Origin: Sphaerospermopsis sp. SIO1G1
Lineage (GTDB): Bacteria > Cyanobacteriota > Cyanobacteriia > Cyanobacteriales > Nostocaceae
NCBI GenBank assembly: GCA_010672785.1
Contig: JAAHFX010000014.1
Span: forward strand, 3,167-67,166
Direction: 5' to 3'
Length of the DNA stretch: 64,000 bases
The notes under the pieces were generated by a model. It saw only the letters and a program-made list of their open reading frames with translations. It did not search any database and was not told where the DNA came from. A program made the translations under genes and the position numbers. Positions 28,555-37,485 of the stretch are shown in pieces. The first letter of the stretch is position 1. Every line of letters starts with the position of its first letter.

Positions 28555-29442
28555 ATGAATCAACAGATAAATCAAAAAAATTATATGCAACAAAACTTTG
28601 GTGTGTTAATGAATTTATTGCGCGATCGCCAAGGTTTTCTTGAAGAAATTCGCCAGGAGGTAAGATTACAAAATAAAATTAGTGGTTTATTTGTGACAAG
28701 TTCCATTTTCTTTGCTATTTACGGATCTATTATTGGTGCTTCCCATAGCTGGATGCAGTCTTTATCTTCAACCATTAAACTACCAATTTTCTATCTATTA
28801 ACTCTGATAATTTGTTTTCCCACTCTATTCTTCTTCAATATTTTATTTGGTTCTCGGAGTACAGCTAAACAACATTTTGTCATTTTGCTCACTGCTATTT
28901 CTGTAATTAGTGTGTTGTTATTTAGTTTAGCTCCAGTTACCCTATTATTTATGATTACAGCACCCAATTCTTATCAGTTTTTTAAATTATTAAATGTAGC
29001 GATTTTTGGTATTAATGGTATTTTTGGAGTCAAGTTTCTCTATGAAGGAATGCAATTACTTTCTGAAGATGGCCAGGATCGGGGAATTAAATTACTTGCT
29101 GAACAAGAAAAAATGAAAGCAGGTATTCAACATCCAGATGATGAATATAATCAGCAAAATATGGAATCAGTTTATGAAGCTGAGGCTAATTTATCTTCAT
29201 ATCATCAAGATGTTAACCTCAAAAGAAATACAATCAAAAATAAAGACATTGGCAAAAATACTAGAACCACAATTTTAAGATTTTGGTTATTCCTTTATAC
29301 CTTTGTTGGTATTCAATTAGGATGGTTTTTACGTCCCTTTTTTGGTTCACCTGGTACTGATTTTCAATTATTTCGCCAAATTCAAGGTAACTTTTATTTA
29401 GATGTTATCCATGCAATTTTTCAAGTATTAGGAGGACGATAA
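28555..29442 (+). CDS. Multi-pass membrane protein, paralog of previous gene with a hydrophilic insert
   Basis: LLRDRQGFLEEIRQEVRLQNKI; C-term LGWFLRPFFGSPGTDFQLFRQIQGNFYLDVI parallels LGWTLRPFFGAPDSVFQLLREREGNFYLSIL. Confidence 0.7.
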   Translation: MNQQINQKNYMQQNFGVLMNLLRDRQGFLEEIRQEVRLQNKISGLFVTSSIFFAIYGSIIGASHSWMQSLSSTIKLPIFYLLTLIICFPTLFFFNILFGSRSTAKQHFVILLTAISVISVLLFSLAPVTLLFMITAPNSYQFFKLLNVAIFGINGIFGVKFLYEGMQLLSEDGQDRGIKLLAEQEKMKAGIQHPDDEYNQQNMESVYEAEANLSSYHQDVNLKRNTIKNKDIGKNTRTTILRFWLFLYTFVGIQLGWFLRPFFGSPGTDFQLFRQIQGNFYLDVIHAIFQVLGGR

Positions 29443-29476
29443 TAAAGTACTATTCACATGATTTATCTAGTTACTA

Positions 29477-29603
29477 GTTCCCTAGTTCCCATACTCTGTA
29501 TGGGAATAAATTTTAGCAGGCTCTGCCTTCGGATAAGGTATGATATATATAGATAGATAGAGTCAGAGACTCTTGATTACATTCCCAGTTTGAAACTGGG
29601 AAC
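29477..29603. repeat. Palindrome-rich dispersed repeat family E, copy 2
   Basis: CTAGTTCCCATACTCTGTATGGGAA ... AGTCAGAGACT ... CATTCCCAGTTTGAAACTGGGAACAAG. Confidence 0.72.
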
Positions 29604-29616
29604 AAGATTAACAAAA

Positions 29617-30555
29617 TTAATTGCTATTGCGTCCATCCAAAAATTTTAACTGTTGATATAAACCGCTAATTAATGGCAAATTAACATTATTTTCTGCCGC
29701 TTTTTTAATAGGATTTCCAATAATTGCTTCTACCTCTAAAGGACGAAATTCATCAAAATCTATCTTCATACTAGTACGATATGGCTTCATTTTGAGCGTA
29801 TAATCTAACATCATTTGCATAAAACTATCAGGAATTTCTCTACCTGTACTTTTTGCACCTAATTGGACTTCTAACATTAATTTTTCTACCAATGCACGAG
29901 TATAGGAATTAGCCATTAATTCATCTGTTGTCGCATCTAAAATTACAGATAAACCATTATAGGGAATGTTCCAAACTAATTTTTTCCAACGTCCTAATAA
30001 TAAATCTTCCGTTAATTCTATTTTAATTCCCGCATTTTCAAAATCTTGACAAATTTCCTGCATCCTACTTGTAATTCCCATTTGTTGATAATTCACTGCA
30101 TATTCACCCAAGGTAATTTGTCCGTAGTCTAAATGATGAATATGTCCTGCACCAACTTTATTAGAACATAAAAAACATAAACCACCAATAATTGTGACAT
30201 TCTTCACTATTTGAGCTATTTCTGTTTCTATATTTAACCCATTTTGTAATACTAAAATTGTACCATTATCTTTAATTACAGGTGGTAATAACTGAGGTAA
30301 TAAATAGTTTTTGGTGGTTTTTAACGCAACTATTACCACATCACAAGGTGGCATTTTTTCTACATTGTTGTATGCGTTAACTTGTGGTAACATAAAATCA
30401 CCATCTTTAGATTGAATAATTAGACCATTTTGACTAACTTGTTCGTAATCACTATTGAGTAAAAAGTGGACTTCACTACCAGCATTTTGCAGTTTAGCCC
30501 CATAAAAACCACCTAATGCACCTGTGCCAATAATTGCATAACTTAAATTTCCCAT
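29617..30555 (-). CDS. panE: 2-dehydropantoate 2-reductase family protein
   Basis: MGNLSYAIIGTGALGGFYGAKLQNAGSEVHFLL, VVIVALKTTKNY, LLGRWKKLVWNIPYNGLSVI. Confidence 0.88.
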   Translation of the reverse strand: MGNLSYAIIGTGALGGFYGAKLQNAGSEVHFLLNSDYEQVSQNGLIIQSKDGDFMLPQVNAYNNVEKMPPCDVVIVALKTTKNYLLPQLLPPVIKDNGTILVLQNGLNIETEIAQIVKNVTIIGGLCFLCSNKVGAGHIHHLDYGQITLGEYAVNYQQMGITSRMQEICQDFENAGIKIELTEDLLLGRWKKLVWNIPYNGLSVILDATTDELMANSYTRALVEKLMLEVQLGAKSTGREIPDSFMQMMLDYTLKMKPYRTSMKIDFDEFRPLEVEAIIGNPIKKAAENNVNLPLISGLYQQLKFLDGRNSN

Positions 30556-30676
30556 TGGATTTATTAATTAATCTTAATTAAGCCATAAGGTGTTATTTTA
30601 CCAGGATTTGCAGTTGATAAAACTTAAACATGATTTACTATTCTTTATAACTATCGGTGAAAATGAGGTAAATTTA

Positions 30677-31078
30677 ATGGCTGATATTGTTGATATTGCA
30701 GTAAGTAATGATTCATTTACAACTTTGGTAGCTGCTGTACAAGCTGCTGGTTTAGTGGAAACTTTAAAAAGTCCAGGCCCTTTTACCGTGTTTGCACCTA
30801 CAGATGATGCTTTTGCTAAATTACCACCTGGAACGATCACGACTTTATTACAAAACATCCCCCAATTATCCAGAATTTTAACCTATCACGTTGTCCCTGG
30901 AAAGCTAACTAAAGCTGATTTAGATCAACTAGGTACAGTAACATCCGTAGAAGGTTCTCCCATCAAAATTAATTGTGACGATGGTTTTGAAGTGAAAAAT
31001 GCCACAGTTTTAACCGCAGATATTGAAGCTGATAATGGTGTTATTCACGTCATTGATACAGTAATTTTAATGGGTTAA
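30677..31078 (+). CDS. Fasciclin (FAS1) domain protein
   Basis: [45 protein letters not shown]...LTYHVVPGK...[10 protein letters not shown]. Internal ATG at 30677 preferred over the 30590 ORF start. Confidence 0.94.
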   Translation: MADIVDIAVSNDSFTTLVAAVQAAGLVETLKSPGPFTVFAPTDDAFAKLPPGTITTLLQNIPQLSRILTYHVVPGKLTKADLDQLGTVTSVEGSPIKINCDDGFEVKNATVLTADIEADNGVIHVIDTVILMG

Positions 31079-31269
31079 TTTCCAATCATTATCATAGGGT
31101 GCGTTAAATCAAAAGTGACAAAAATATTTAACGCACCATAACTATCTCTTTATTTCTTTAAATTATGTAAAATATTTGATGTAAACACTCACTGGTGAGT
31201 TAACCTTAATTTAGTCAAGTCAATAAATGTGAACAATATAATAATTAATCCTCAAATTCTGATAAATTA

Positions 31270-31590
31270 ATGATTGATATTAACGCCTTATTTGAATTTT
31301 CTCGTGCTAACTGTGCAGGTATTTGTGCTTTTCTCGTTCCTGCAAACATTCTAGCCACATTTTTAACAGTTACCTTGGCTGTGCTAAACCGCCCCACATT
31401 ACCAATATTGCCAGCTATAGGGTTTGCTAGTATCTTAGCGAGTATCATGATCGTCCACGTTTACACCTGGTTTGCAATTGGTGTAGTGATGCTACCGACT
31501 TATATTTTATTAGGTTTAGCATCTACTTGTTTAGTCACAAATTTGGCGATGATGATTTGGCGTAGAAATTCGTTAATTTATATTAGTTAG
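31270..31590 (+). CDS. Small cyanobacterial membrane protein of unknown function
   Basis: 106 aa with three or four hydrophobic segments. Confidence 0.6.
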   Translation: MIDINALFEFSRANCAGICAFLVPANILATFLTVTLAVLNRPTLPILPAIGFASILASIMIVHVYTWFAIGVVMLPTYILLGLASTCLVTNLAMMIWRRNSLIYIS

Positions 31591-31601
31591 AAATCATATC
31601 T

Positions 31602-31708
31602 TTTCTGGGTGCATCGGTATTATTCTTTGAATATCCCCTTGTTTAATATCAATATCTGTGGGAAATATATATTATTTCTGGGGCAACCACGGGGGGTTTG
31701 CCCCTAAG
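31602..31708. repeat. Dispersed repeat family C, short copy
   Basis: GGGTGCATCGGTATTATTCTTTGAATATCCCCTTGTTTAATATCAATATCTGTGGGAAATATA ... GGGGCAACCACGGGGGGTTTGCCCCTA. Confidence 0.78.
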
Positions 31709-31914
31709 TATGGATTTGATATCAGTCAAGGTTCTACCGTAATTGTTATGGTAAATTACCAATCTGAAAAAGGGAACAAGGTAAAAAGACAAATTTTGTA
31801 ATAAAATTCAAAATCTGTGTATTATGTCTATTAAGCCTTACGATATTTTTTGAGATTGATTTTGCATACCAGGTACTGAAGAACCTAAGTCAACAGTGAA
31901 AACTAGTAACTAAA

Positions 31915-31961
31915 AACTGATAACTGATAACTGATAACTGATAACTGATAACTGATAACTG
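31915..31961. repeat. Heptanucleotide tandem repeat (GATAACT)n
   Basis: aactgataactgataactgataactgataactgataactgataactga, about six units. Confidence 0.93.
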
Positions 31962-31966
31962 AAAAA

Positions 31967-32644
31967 TTAGCCCAAAATTAAATTTATAGCAGACTTTAAA
32001 TCAGGTAAAATCAAATCAGGTTGATACTTTTCTAATTGTGTGCGATCGCGGATACCACTTTCCACAGCAATCATTTCGACACCATGTTTTTTAGCAGCTG
32101 TAATATCTGCTTCTGTATCTCCCACCATCCAAACTTTTTCCACTGGAGGAAGTTCTTTAATTGCGCTGGCCATCAACAATGGTTTATCTTCAACATCACG
32201 GATTTTCACATAGTCATTACTTAAACAATAACGACGGTTTTCTGGAAAGAACTTACCTAAATTATACTTATCAATAGCATAATCTAATTCTCGTACCCGA
32301 CGCATAGTCATCACTACTAAATCAATACCCGCTTCCTGTACCTTAGTTAAAGCTTCGATCGCACCAGGTATAAGAATATCGTATTCAAAATAAGGCTGAG
32401 TGTGGACAGTTTGCTTACGGATTTTAGCAAATTCTTCTGCTTGTTCAGCATCCAAACCTGATTTTATAGCAACTTGCGTTTCGGGAGTATGCGATCGCTT
32501 GAGTTGCCAAAATTCAGCTTTGGAAAGTTCTCTCACCGGTTGATCAGGATATTTAGTTTTTTGCAGACAAAGTTGATAAACTTGATAGTACCGTTCGGAA
32601 ACATCCATAATCGGGCCATCAAAATCAGTAATTAATCTCAGCAT
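31967..32644 (-). CDS. HAD superfamily hydrolase
   Basis: LRLITDFDGPIMDVSERYY, LVVMTMRR, VWMVGDTEADITAAKKHGVEMIAVESG. Confidence 0.92.
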   Translation of the reverse strand: MLRLITDFDGPIMDVSERYYQVYQLCLQKTKYPDQPVRELSKAEFWQLKRSHTPETQVAIKSGLDAEQAEEFAKIRKQTVHTQPYFEYDILIPGAIEALTKVQEAGIDLVVMTMRRVRELDYAIDKYNLGKFFPENRRYCLSNDYVKIRDVEDKPLLMASAIKELPPVEKVWMVGDTEADITAAKKHGVEMIAVESGIRDRTQLEKYQPDLILPDLKSAINLILG

Positions 32645-32761
32645 CAGATAATTGTATTAACTTTTATTTTATTAACATTATCTCAGTAAAAGGGAATGGG
32701 TAATGGATAATTGATAATTGGGAATTAGTTTTTTCCTGATCGTATTAACTTCTGAAAACTA

Positions 32762-33817
32762 TTACCTCAAAAACCCACGTTTTACTTGTTCATTTTCAAT
32801 AGCTGCAAATAAAGTCTTAAAATTACCTTCACCAAAACCACTAGCGTGGAAACGACGTTCTATAAACTCAAAGAAAAAGGTAGGTTGATTAAAAATTGGT
32901 TGTGTAAAAATCTGCAACAACAATGCTTCCAAAGATTCATTTTCCTGAGAGTCTATTAAAATTTCTTGTTGAGCGATCGCCTGTAATTCACTTGGTGATA
33001 AAGGTAGGTTCAAACGCTTTTGTAACTCTGAATAATAATTATTGGGAACAGAAAGAAAACAAACACCAGCCTCACGAAACTGAGCGATCGCCTTAACTAT
33101 ATTCGCAGTTCTTAAAGCAATATGTTGAATACCAGCACCCCTATTTATATCTAAAAATTCTTGAATTTGGGAATTAGGAGAAGAGGGTTCATTAATTGGT
33201 ATTTGTACATTTCTCTCTGCCGAAATCATCACCTGACTATGTAAACCAGAACGCCCTGTATGAATATCAAATTTCTGCTGGGGTTGGAAATCAAAAACAG
33301 AACTATACCAATTTACAGCAGTTTGTAAATCACCCACTGGCACATTTAAAACTATATGATCTATAGCAGTAAAACCATCATGATTAGTACTATAAACCGG
33401 AATATTTTCAACATTCCTTTCTATTAAAGTGTGGGTTAATCTACCCCAAGTAGCGACTTTTGAATATTTATAAGTTCCACTATCTCGTATAGGTTGTAAA
33501 ATCTTCGCACCATGCAATTTAGCTTTTCTGATCGCTGCTTCTACATCTGTAACAGCAAATGCAATATCAGCGACACCAGGAGGATGATAACGAAGAAATT
33601 CTGCCACCGGGCTAGTAGATAATAAAGGCGAAGATAGCAAAAAATAGATATTACCATTTTTCACTACTTCAGTACAGGTATGAAATAAATTTTCCTGATT
33701 TCCAAAAGTCGGAAAACATGAATTATTTACTGCTTGAAAACCCAGACATTTAACAAACCAATTGCGCCATCCTTGGGCATCTTCTACATAGAAATGGACG
33801 TGATCAATTTGCAGCAT
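32762..33817 (-). CDS. 4-hydroxyphenylpyruvate dioxygenase family protein
   Basis: Two VOC modules; metal ligand segments AIDHIVLNV, GIQHIALRT, FFFEFIERRFHASGFGEGNFKTLF. Confidence 0.88.
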   Translation of the reverse strand: MLQIDHVHFYVEDAQGWRNWFVKCLGFQAVNNSCFPTFGNQENLFHTCTEVVKNGNIYFLLSSPLLSTSPVAEFLRYHPPGVADIAFAVTDVEAAIRKAKLHGAKILQPIRDSGTYKYSKVATWGRLTHTLIERNVENIPVYSTNHDGFTAIDHIVLNVPVGDLQTAVNWYSSVFDFQPQQKFDIHTGRSGLHSQVMISAERNVQIPINEPSSPNSQIQEFLDINRGAGIQHIALRTANIVKAIAQFREAGVCFLSVPNNYYSELQKRLNLPLSPSELQAIAQQEILIDSQENESLEALLLQIFTQPIFNQPTFFFEFIERRFHASGFGEGNFKTLFAAIENEQVKRGFLR

Positions 33818-33940
33818 ATTTTCTGAAAGTCCAGAGCAACAGCTTAATTATCAAGTTTTTACGGACTTAGTGAATTTACTATTGGCAACTGATAAAAAAG
33901 TTGAAACCAGGATAGCAAATTCACTTTTGATTTTATGTAA

Positions 33941-34645
33941 TTAAAAGAACAAATGACTATCTGGTTGAATATTAATTTCCATTGGTACTGTTGCCGGCGC
34001 TGCTGATAAAGCATAGAAAATAGCCTCAGCCGCAGTTTCGCAACTGAGCATTTTTTTCCGATCAACTTTCATGCTGACATGATCCCAAAAAGGAGAATCT
34101 ACACCACCAAAATAGAATAAAGTAAACTTAACCCCAAAGCGTTTGAGTTCTTCTGCCATACACTTACTAAAGCCCACTACCCCAAATTTAGAAGCAGAAT
34201 AGGCCGCTGCCATTGGCATGGAATGTTTACCTAAAATTCCCACAACATTGCAGATATGCCCAGACTTACGTTTTTGCATTTCCTTCGCAGCAGCTTGAGA
34301 AGTGTAAAAACAACCTTTTAAATTCAAATCCAAAATTCTATCTAATTCTGCTGGTTCAATACTGCTATAACCCTTGAGAATACCTAAACCGGCTGCGTTA
34401 ACCAAAACATCAACTTGACCAAAATGTGCCACAGTTGTTTGTATTAATGCTTCTACTTGTTCAGGTTGAGTGATATCTGTAGGAACTGTCAATACCTGTC
34501 CAGATAACTCATTGGCTAGTGTCCCTAAGTTTACCTCATTCCTGGCAGCCAATACTAACTTAGCTCCTGTGTTGGCTAGTTTGCGAGTCAAAACTGAACC
34601 AATTCCACCAGTAGCGCCAACAACAACAATAACTTTATCTTGCAT
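33941..34645 (-). CDS. SDR family oxidoreductase
   Basis: VVVGATGGIGSVLTRKLANTGA, VNAAGLGIL, AAYSASKFGVVGF (YxxxK). Confidence 0.94.
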   Translation of the reverse strand: MQDKVIVVVGATGGIGSVLTRKLANTGAKLVLAARNEVNLGTLANELSGQVLTVPTDITQPEQVEALIQTTVAHFGQVDVLVNAAGLGILKGYSSIEPAELDRILDLNLKGCFYTSQAAAKEMQKRKSGHICNVVGILGKHSMPMAAAYSASKFGVVGFSKCMAEELKRFGVKFTLFYFGGVDSPFWDHVSMKVDRKKMLSCETAAEAIFYALSAAPATVPMEINIQPDSHLFF

Positions 34646-34717
34646 AACTATGTTTTCATTTTATTTACATTTCTTTACAAAGTATATCAGGTTTTGGGCA
34701 TAGGGAATTAAACAGCC

Positions 34718-34745
34718 CTGGGGCAACCACGGGGGTTTGCCCCTA
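34718..34745. repeat. Family C terminal hairpin, solo copy
   Basis: CTGGGGCAACCACGGGGGTTTGCCCCTACG stem-loop (GGGGCAA/TTGCCCC). Confidence 0.7.
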
Positions 34746-34752
34746 CGGAAGT

Positions 34753-36108
34753 TTACGGCATTAGGTTAAATACATTTAATGCAATAGAGATGATACTTAG
34801 AAAGGTCAAGAATCCAATTGTATCTAATAATGTAGTTACTAATGGACCACTCATTAATGCAGGATCTAATTTCAATCGTTGTAATCCAATGGGTAGTAAA
34901 GTTCCTAAACTGACTGCAACAATTGTATTAGTGGCCATAACTGTACCCGCCACCAAAGCAACCCATCTTTCTTCTGGTTTCGCCCAAATAAGGGATAGTA
35001 ACATCATCGTCACACACAAAACAATTGCAGTGCCAAAACCTGCCAACAATTCCTTGCGGAGAATTTTACCAGTATCCTTGGGTGTAACTTCTCCCACCCC
35101 TAAACCACGAATAGTTACTGTTAGAGCTTGAATACCTACCGTTCCCCCAGTATTAGAAAAAATAGGCATAATTACAGCTAAAACTGGTACAGCGGCAATT
35201 ACCTTTTGAAAGGGAGCGATCGCACTAGCCGCACCGATATATAATCCCATAATTCCTAATAACCAAGGTAGCCTTTTTCTAATAGTTACATGAGGAGGAG
35301 ATAAGGCTTCTTCGTCACCACTAACATTCCCTAATTTTTGGATATCTTCTGTAGCTTCTTCTTCCAAAATATCAACCACATCATCAATGGTGATAATTCC
35401 CACTAATCTTTCTTCCCGATCTACCACAGGCATAGCTATTAAATCATAGCGCTGCATAATTCTGGCAACTTCTTCCTGTAGAGTTTCGGTTTTCACCTTA
35501 ATTACATGAGAACTGGCAATATCTTTAATCAAAACTTCTGGGAAAGTAAATAGTAATTGTCGCAAAGAAACAACACTAACTAATTTACGATTATCATCAG
35601 TAACATAGGCATAGTAAATAGTTTCTTTATCCTCATCTTGAAGACGAATTTTACTGAAAGCTTCTCCAATAGTTAAACCTTCTCGCAACCGCACATATTC
35701 AGTAGTCATTACCCGACCGGCAGTACCTTCAGGATAACCTAAAATTGTTGCTGTTGCTTGTCTTTGTTCCGGGCTAAGTTGTTGAATTAATCTTTTAACA
35801 ACTCCAGCAGGAAGTTCATCAAATAAATAAGCTCTTTCATCCGGACTCATTTCTTCCACAAGATGAACTACTTGTAAGTCATGGAGAGAATTAATTAATG
35901 CTTCTTGTACCTCTGTCGGTAAATATTCAAATACATCTATAGCTTGATTTTTGTTTAGTAACCGGAACGCGATCGCCCTCTGTTGTTGCGGTAATTGGGC
36001 AATATATTCTCCCACATCTACTGGTTGGAGATGGTTCAAATCCGACTTTAACTGATTAAGGTCAGCAATGTCCAAAGAATTGCGAATTTCCCGTGTCAGC
36101 ATAATCAA
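34753..36108 (-). CDS. mgtE: Magnesium transporter MgtE
   Basis: MgtE N domain, CBS pair (LIAMPVVDREERLVGIITIDDVVDILEEE), membrane domain DPALMSGPLVTTLLDTIGFLTFL. Confidence 0.95.
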   Translation of the reverse strand: MIMLTREIRNSLDIADLNQLKSDLNHLQPVDVGEYIAQLPQQQRAIAFRLLNKNQAIDVFEYLPTEVQEALINSLHDLQVVHLVEEMSPDERAYLFDELPAGVVKRLIQQLSPEQRQATATILGYPEGTAGRVMTTEYVRLREGLTIGEAFSKIRLQDEDKETIYYAYVTDDNRKLVSVVSLRQLLFTFPEVLIKDIASSHVIKVKTETLQEEVARIMQRYDLIAMPVVDREERLVGIITIDDVVDILEEEATEDIQKLGNVSGDEEALSPPHVTIRKRLPWLLGIMGLYIGAASAIAPFQKVIAAVPVLAVIMPIFSNTGGTVGIQALTVTIRGLGVGEVTPKDTGKILRKELLAGFGTAIVLCVTMMLLSLIWAKPEERWVALVAGTVMATNTIVAVSLGTLLPIGLQRLKLDPALMSGPLVTTLLDTIGFLTFLSIISIALNVFNLMP

Positions 36109-36702
36109 TTCCTCCTAATGTCTCCCCCTCGCTGGGAGACTAATTCGCCAGCTTAGGGGAGGATACTACTACCATCTGGTGGACTTTTGTCCATAAACTC
36201 TTAACAACTCAATATCAAAATTTTATCAAGCAATCATTAGTCTCTCATCCTAACTGATATTGGATGAAAATGATAGATACTCATAATATTCTTGCGAGTA
36301 GAATTATACACTAGTGTATATTTTAGATGCCTTGATTTTTTATTCTAGATGTAGAAATTTTACTACTGGTACAGCTAATGTCAAGTATATTTATCTTTTG
36401 AGCCGGAATCTTTACAAAATCAATATATAAGAATATTCTGTGATTTTTGAAATGTTTTGTGCAAGCATGATATTTTTCACAAATAAAATCATATTCCTAT
36501 ATAAAGGTTTGATTGATGATAATTAGCATCTACTAAATATTCAAAAAATATAAAACTTAAATTAGATAGTAATAGATATCAAAAAGTATAATTTTTATCC
36601 TATAAAACCATACTCTAAATAATTCACATTGATTAATAATCATCAGCAGAAAAAATAGAAAAATAATAATGAATTATTTATTTGTAAATTATTATTTTTC
36701 CT

Positions 36703-36803
36703 AACCAGGACTTACGCAAAATATCTCTTGTAACCCTCTTACCTTCGTGTTCTTTGCGTCCTTCGTGGTTCATTCTTCCATAACTTCTACATAAATCCTG
36801 GTT
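36703..36803. repeat. MITE-like dispersed repeat family B copy (~100 bp)
   Basis: AACCAGGACTTACGCAAAATATCTC ... ACATAAATCCTGGTT; inverted ends and shared interior with copies at 12806, 25032 and 45648. Confidence 0.75.
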
Positions 36804-36826
36804 ATATAAATTTGCATAAACAGATA

Positions 36827-37321
36827 TTAACCCTCCGGCAAACTGTCAAATACCTTTTTCACCACCTGCTGAGTTTTATTTTCCAAAAGTTGCCACTCTA
36901 TTTGCCCTAATTCGTCAATTAAACTTGTATCAATATAAACATCAACTGATATATTCTCAGGACTGTAATTCATGAAGCAAACTTGATAACACAACTCCCA
37001 TAAATCCACATTTACTTGCTGTTCTTGACGCTGCAAACGTAAATGGTATCCTGGATGGGGTATCGGTAAAAGCGCAAGGTTTTCTCTAATTTCCTCCAGC
37101 TTTTTTGGTGCAGCAGTTTCCATTTCTTCTATTAACTGTGTCACGACTGCTTTAGTTTGATCACTCGTACCCGCTGGCCAGATCAGTACATCATGGTAAG
37201 TACCTTTCCAATCAGATACATCTAAATGTTTACGTATATTATCTATCACGCGGATAAAAGCTGGCTGCATGAGGGTTTCGGCTTGTTGCCATCTGGTGGA
37301 ATTAGTTATCTTAGGTGGCAT
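36827..37321 (-). CDS. Hypothetical protein
   Basis: 164-aa ORF with cyanobacterial codon style; no confident family. Confidence 0.6.
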   Translation of the reverse strand: MPPKITNSTRWQQAETLMQPAFIRVIDNIRKHLDVSDWKGTYHDVLIWPAGTSDQTKAVVTQLIEEMETAAPKKLEEIRENLALLPIPHPGYHLRLQRQEQQVNVDLWELCYQVCFMNYSPENISVDVYIDTSLIDELGQIEWQLLENKTQQVVKKVFDSLPEG

Positions 37322-37485
37322 TATTAGTTAACATGAACACTAAAAAAACGTAAAAGTTTGTTGTTTTTATAAAAAAACAGCATGATTAGTCTAAATCTTT
37401 TCTCAAGATAGCGGATTTCTGGGAATAAAATTTGGAGATATTGACTACTATCTCAAAAATTAAGTATTCAAATTGGGGAGATAAC

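Noticed and set aside
31915-31961. GATAACT array as a CRISPR or iteron origin
   Set aside because: 7-bp units without spacers or a neighbouring rep gene; typical heptanucleotide repeat.
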